From positions 1 to 23,303 of IMG/VR virus record IMGVR_UViG_3300017963_000759: a stretch of DNA of 23,303 nucleotides. One strand, given 5' to 3'. The translations under genes were made by a program, and so were the position numbers. Every line of letters starts with the position of its first letter. Position 1 is the first letter of the stretch. The notes below the pieces were generated by a model. It had not been told where the DNA came from. It saw only the letters and a program-made list of their open reading frames with translations, and ran no database searches. This DNA is from a virus. Of the stretch, positions 22,908-23,303 are shown piece by piece.

Positions 22908-23303
22908 TCATCCGGTATAAGTCAGGCCCCTGTTCACCTCGCCAGGCGTCGCGAAAGATGTGCTAATCGTGGCAGTGATGCCTGAGTGAACGTAGATTAA
23001 ATCGGTGCCGTTGTCGGCGCTGATTAGGTTGGTGCCGTCGTATGTGAGTCCGGTTATGCTGCCATCAGGCGTTGCGAATGATGTGCTGATCGTGCTGGTG
23101 ATGCCGCTGTGAACGTAGATTAAATCGGTGTCTGCGTCGGCGGTTATCAGGTTTGCGCCGTCGTATGCCATGCCACGAACATTCGCCCCAGGCGTTGCGA
23201 ATGATGAACTGATTGTGGCGGTGACTCCGGAATGGATGTAGATTAAGCCGGTGCCTGCGTCGGCGCTGATTAGGTTGATGCCGTCGTATGTCATGACACG
23301 AAA
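22908..23303 (-). CDS. C-terminal part of a propeller-repeat protein, cut by the right edge
   Basis: The frame is open to the window edge (Phe-Arg-Val-Met-Thr-Tyr-Asp-Gly), so the Met at 23294 is probably internal. Three repeats of 41 residues are visible with the pattern DGxNLISADxGTDLIYVHSGITATISTSFATPG, and the protein ends GLTYTG. This is almost the same repeat and ending as in the neck fusion protein near 10.8 kb. The N-terminal part is outside the window, so it is unknown whether another virion domain is attached. Confidence 0.75.
   Translation of the reverse strand, partial: FRVMTYDGINLISADAGTGLIYIHSGVTATISSSFATPGANVRGMAYDGANLITADADTDLIYVHSGITSTISTSFATPDGSITGLTYDGTNLISADNGTDLIYVHSGITATISTSFATPGEVNRGLTYTG
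22911..23303 (-). repeat. Tandem 123 bp coding repeats at the right edge
   Basis: Marker copies of GCGAAAGATG or GCGAATGATG on the plus strand lie at 22951, 23074 and 23197, a strict period of 123 bases. They are close in sequence to the repeats at 10809-11426 and in the same orientation, so the two loci are direct repeats about 11.9 kb apart. The array continues beyond the window. Confidence 0.88.

Noticed and set aside
1-23303. CRISPR arrays, tRNA genes, insertion sequences, integrase or attachment sites
   Set aside because: No short regularly spaced non-coding repeats, cloverleaf-like segments, transposase or recombinase motifs were found. Nearly all bases are taken by tightly packed phage genes, and the only regular repeats are coding.

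Overview
The window is a structural and lysis block of a tailed bacteriophage (or prophage) with a contractile, myovirus-type tail. All convincing genes lie on the minus strand, so transcription runs from high to low coordinates. The gene set points to a Gram-negative, probably proteobacterial, host: P22 gp3-like small terminase, DUF1073 portal, DUF2213 protease/scaffold, DUF2184 capsid, DUF3383 sheath, phi92 gp138-like spike, 3TM holin and M15 endolysin. The host genus cannot be read from this sequence. No integrase, repressor, replication gene or tRNA is present, so temperate or lytic lifestyle is undecided.

Layout in the order of transcription. (1) 23303-22298: the end of a repeat-rich, probably beta-propeller protein cut by the window edge, then two small genes, one encoding an exported protein. 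(2) 22301-14714: DNA packaging and head, comprising small and large terminase, portal, MuF-type head protein, protease/scaffold, cement protein, major capsid protein, a hairpin with a T-run, a HeH-like small protein and a small unknown. (3) 14711-10791: a large putative accessory virion protein, DUF4054 connector, a gp10-like protein, a small neck protein and a tail terminator carrying five C-terminal repeats of about 41 residues. (4) 10755-7379: sheath, tube, tail-assembly chaperone with a -1 frameshift extension, and a short tape measure. (5) 7379-1519: a compact baseplate (Dit-like protein, plug, hub, spike, gp25-like, gpJ-like, DUF2612) and a tail fibre. (6) 1519-1: a lysis cassette of M15 endolysin, 3TM holin, an 18-residue lysine-rich peptide, a five-helix membrane protein and the first codons of a further gene.

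Most neighbouring genes overlap by one to four bases (ATGA, GTGA, TGATG, TAATG, TAGTG), so the block is probably translated as coupled operons. The clearest internal break is the hairpin after the capsid gene.

The most unusual features are four. The tail-terminator protein is fused to a repeat domain that recurs in the separate gene at the right edge. An A AAA AAA slippery site lets the chaperone read through a 176-bp apparent gap that would otherwise look empty. A strongly initiated 18-residue basic peptide sits in the lysis cassette. A terminator-like hairpin follows the capsid gene.
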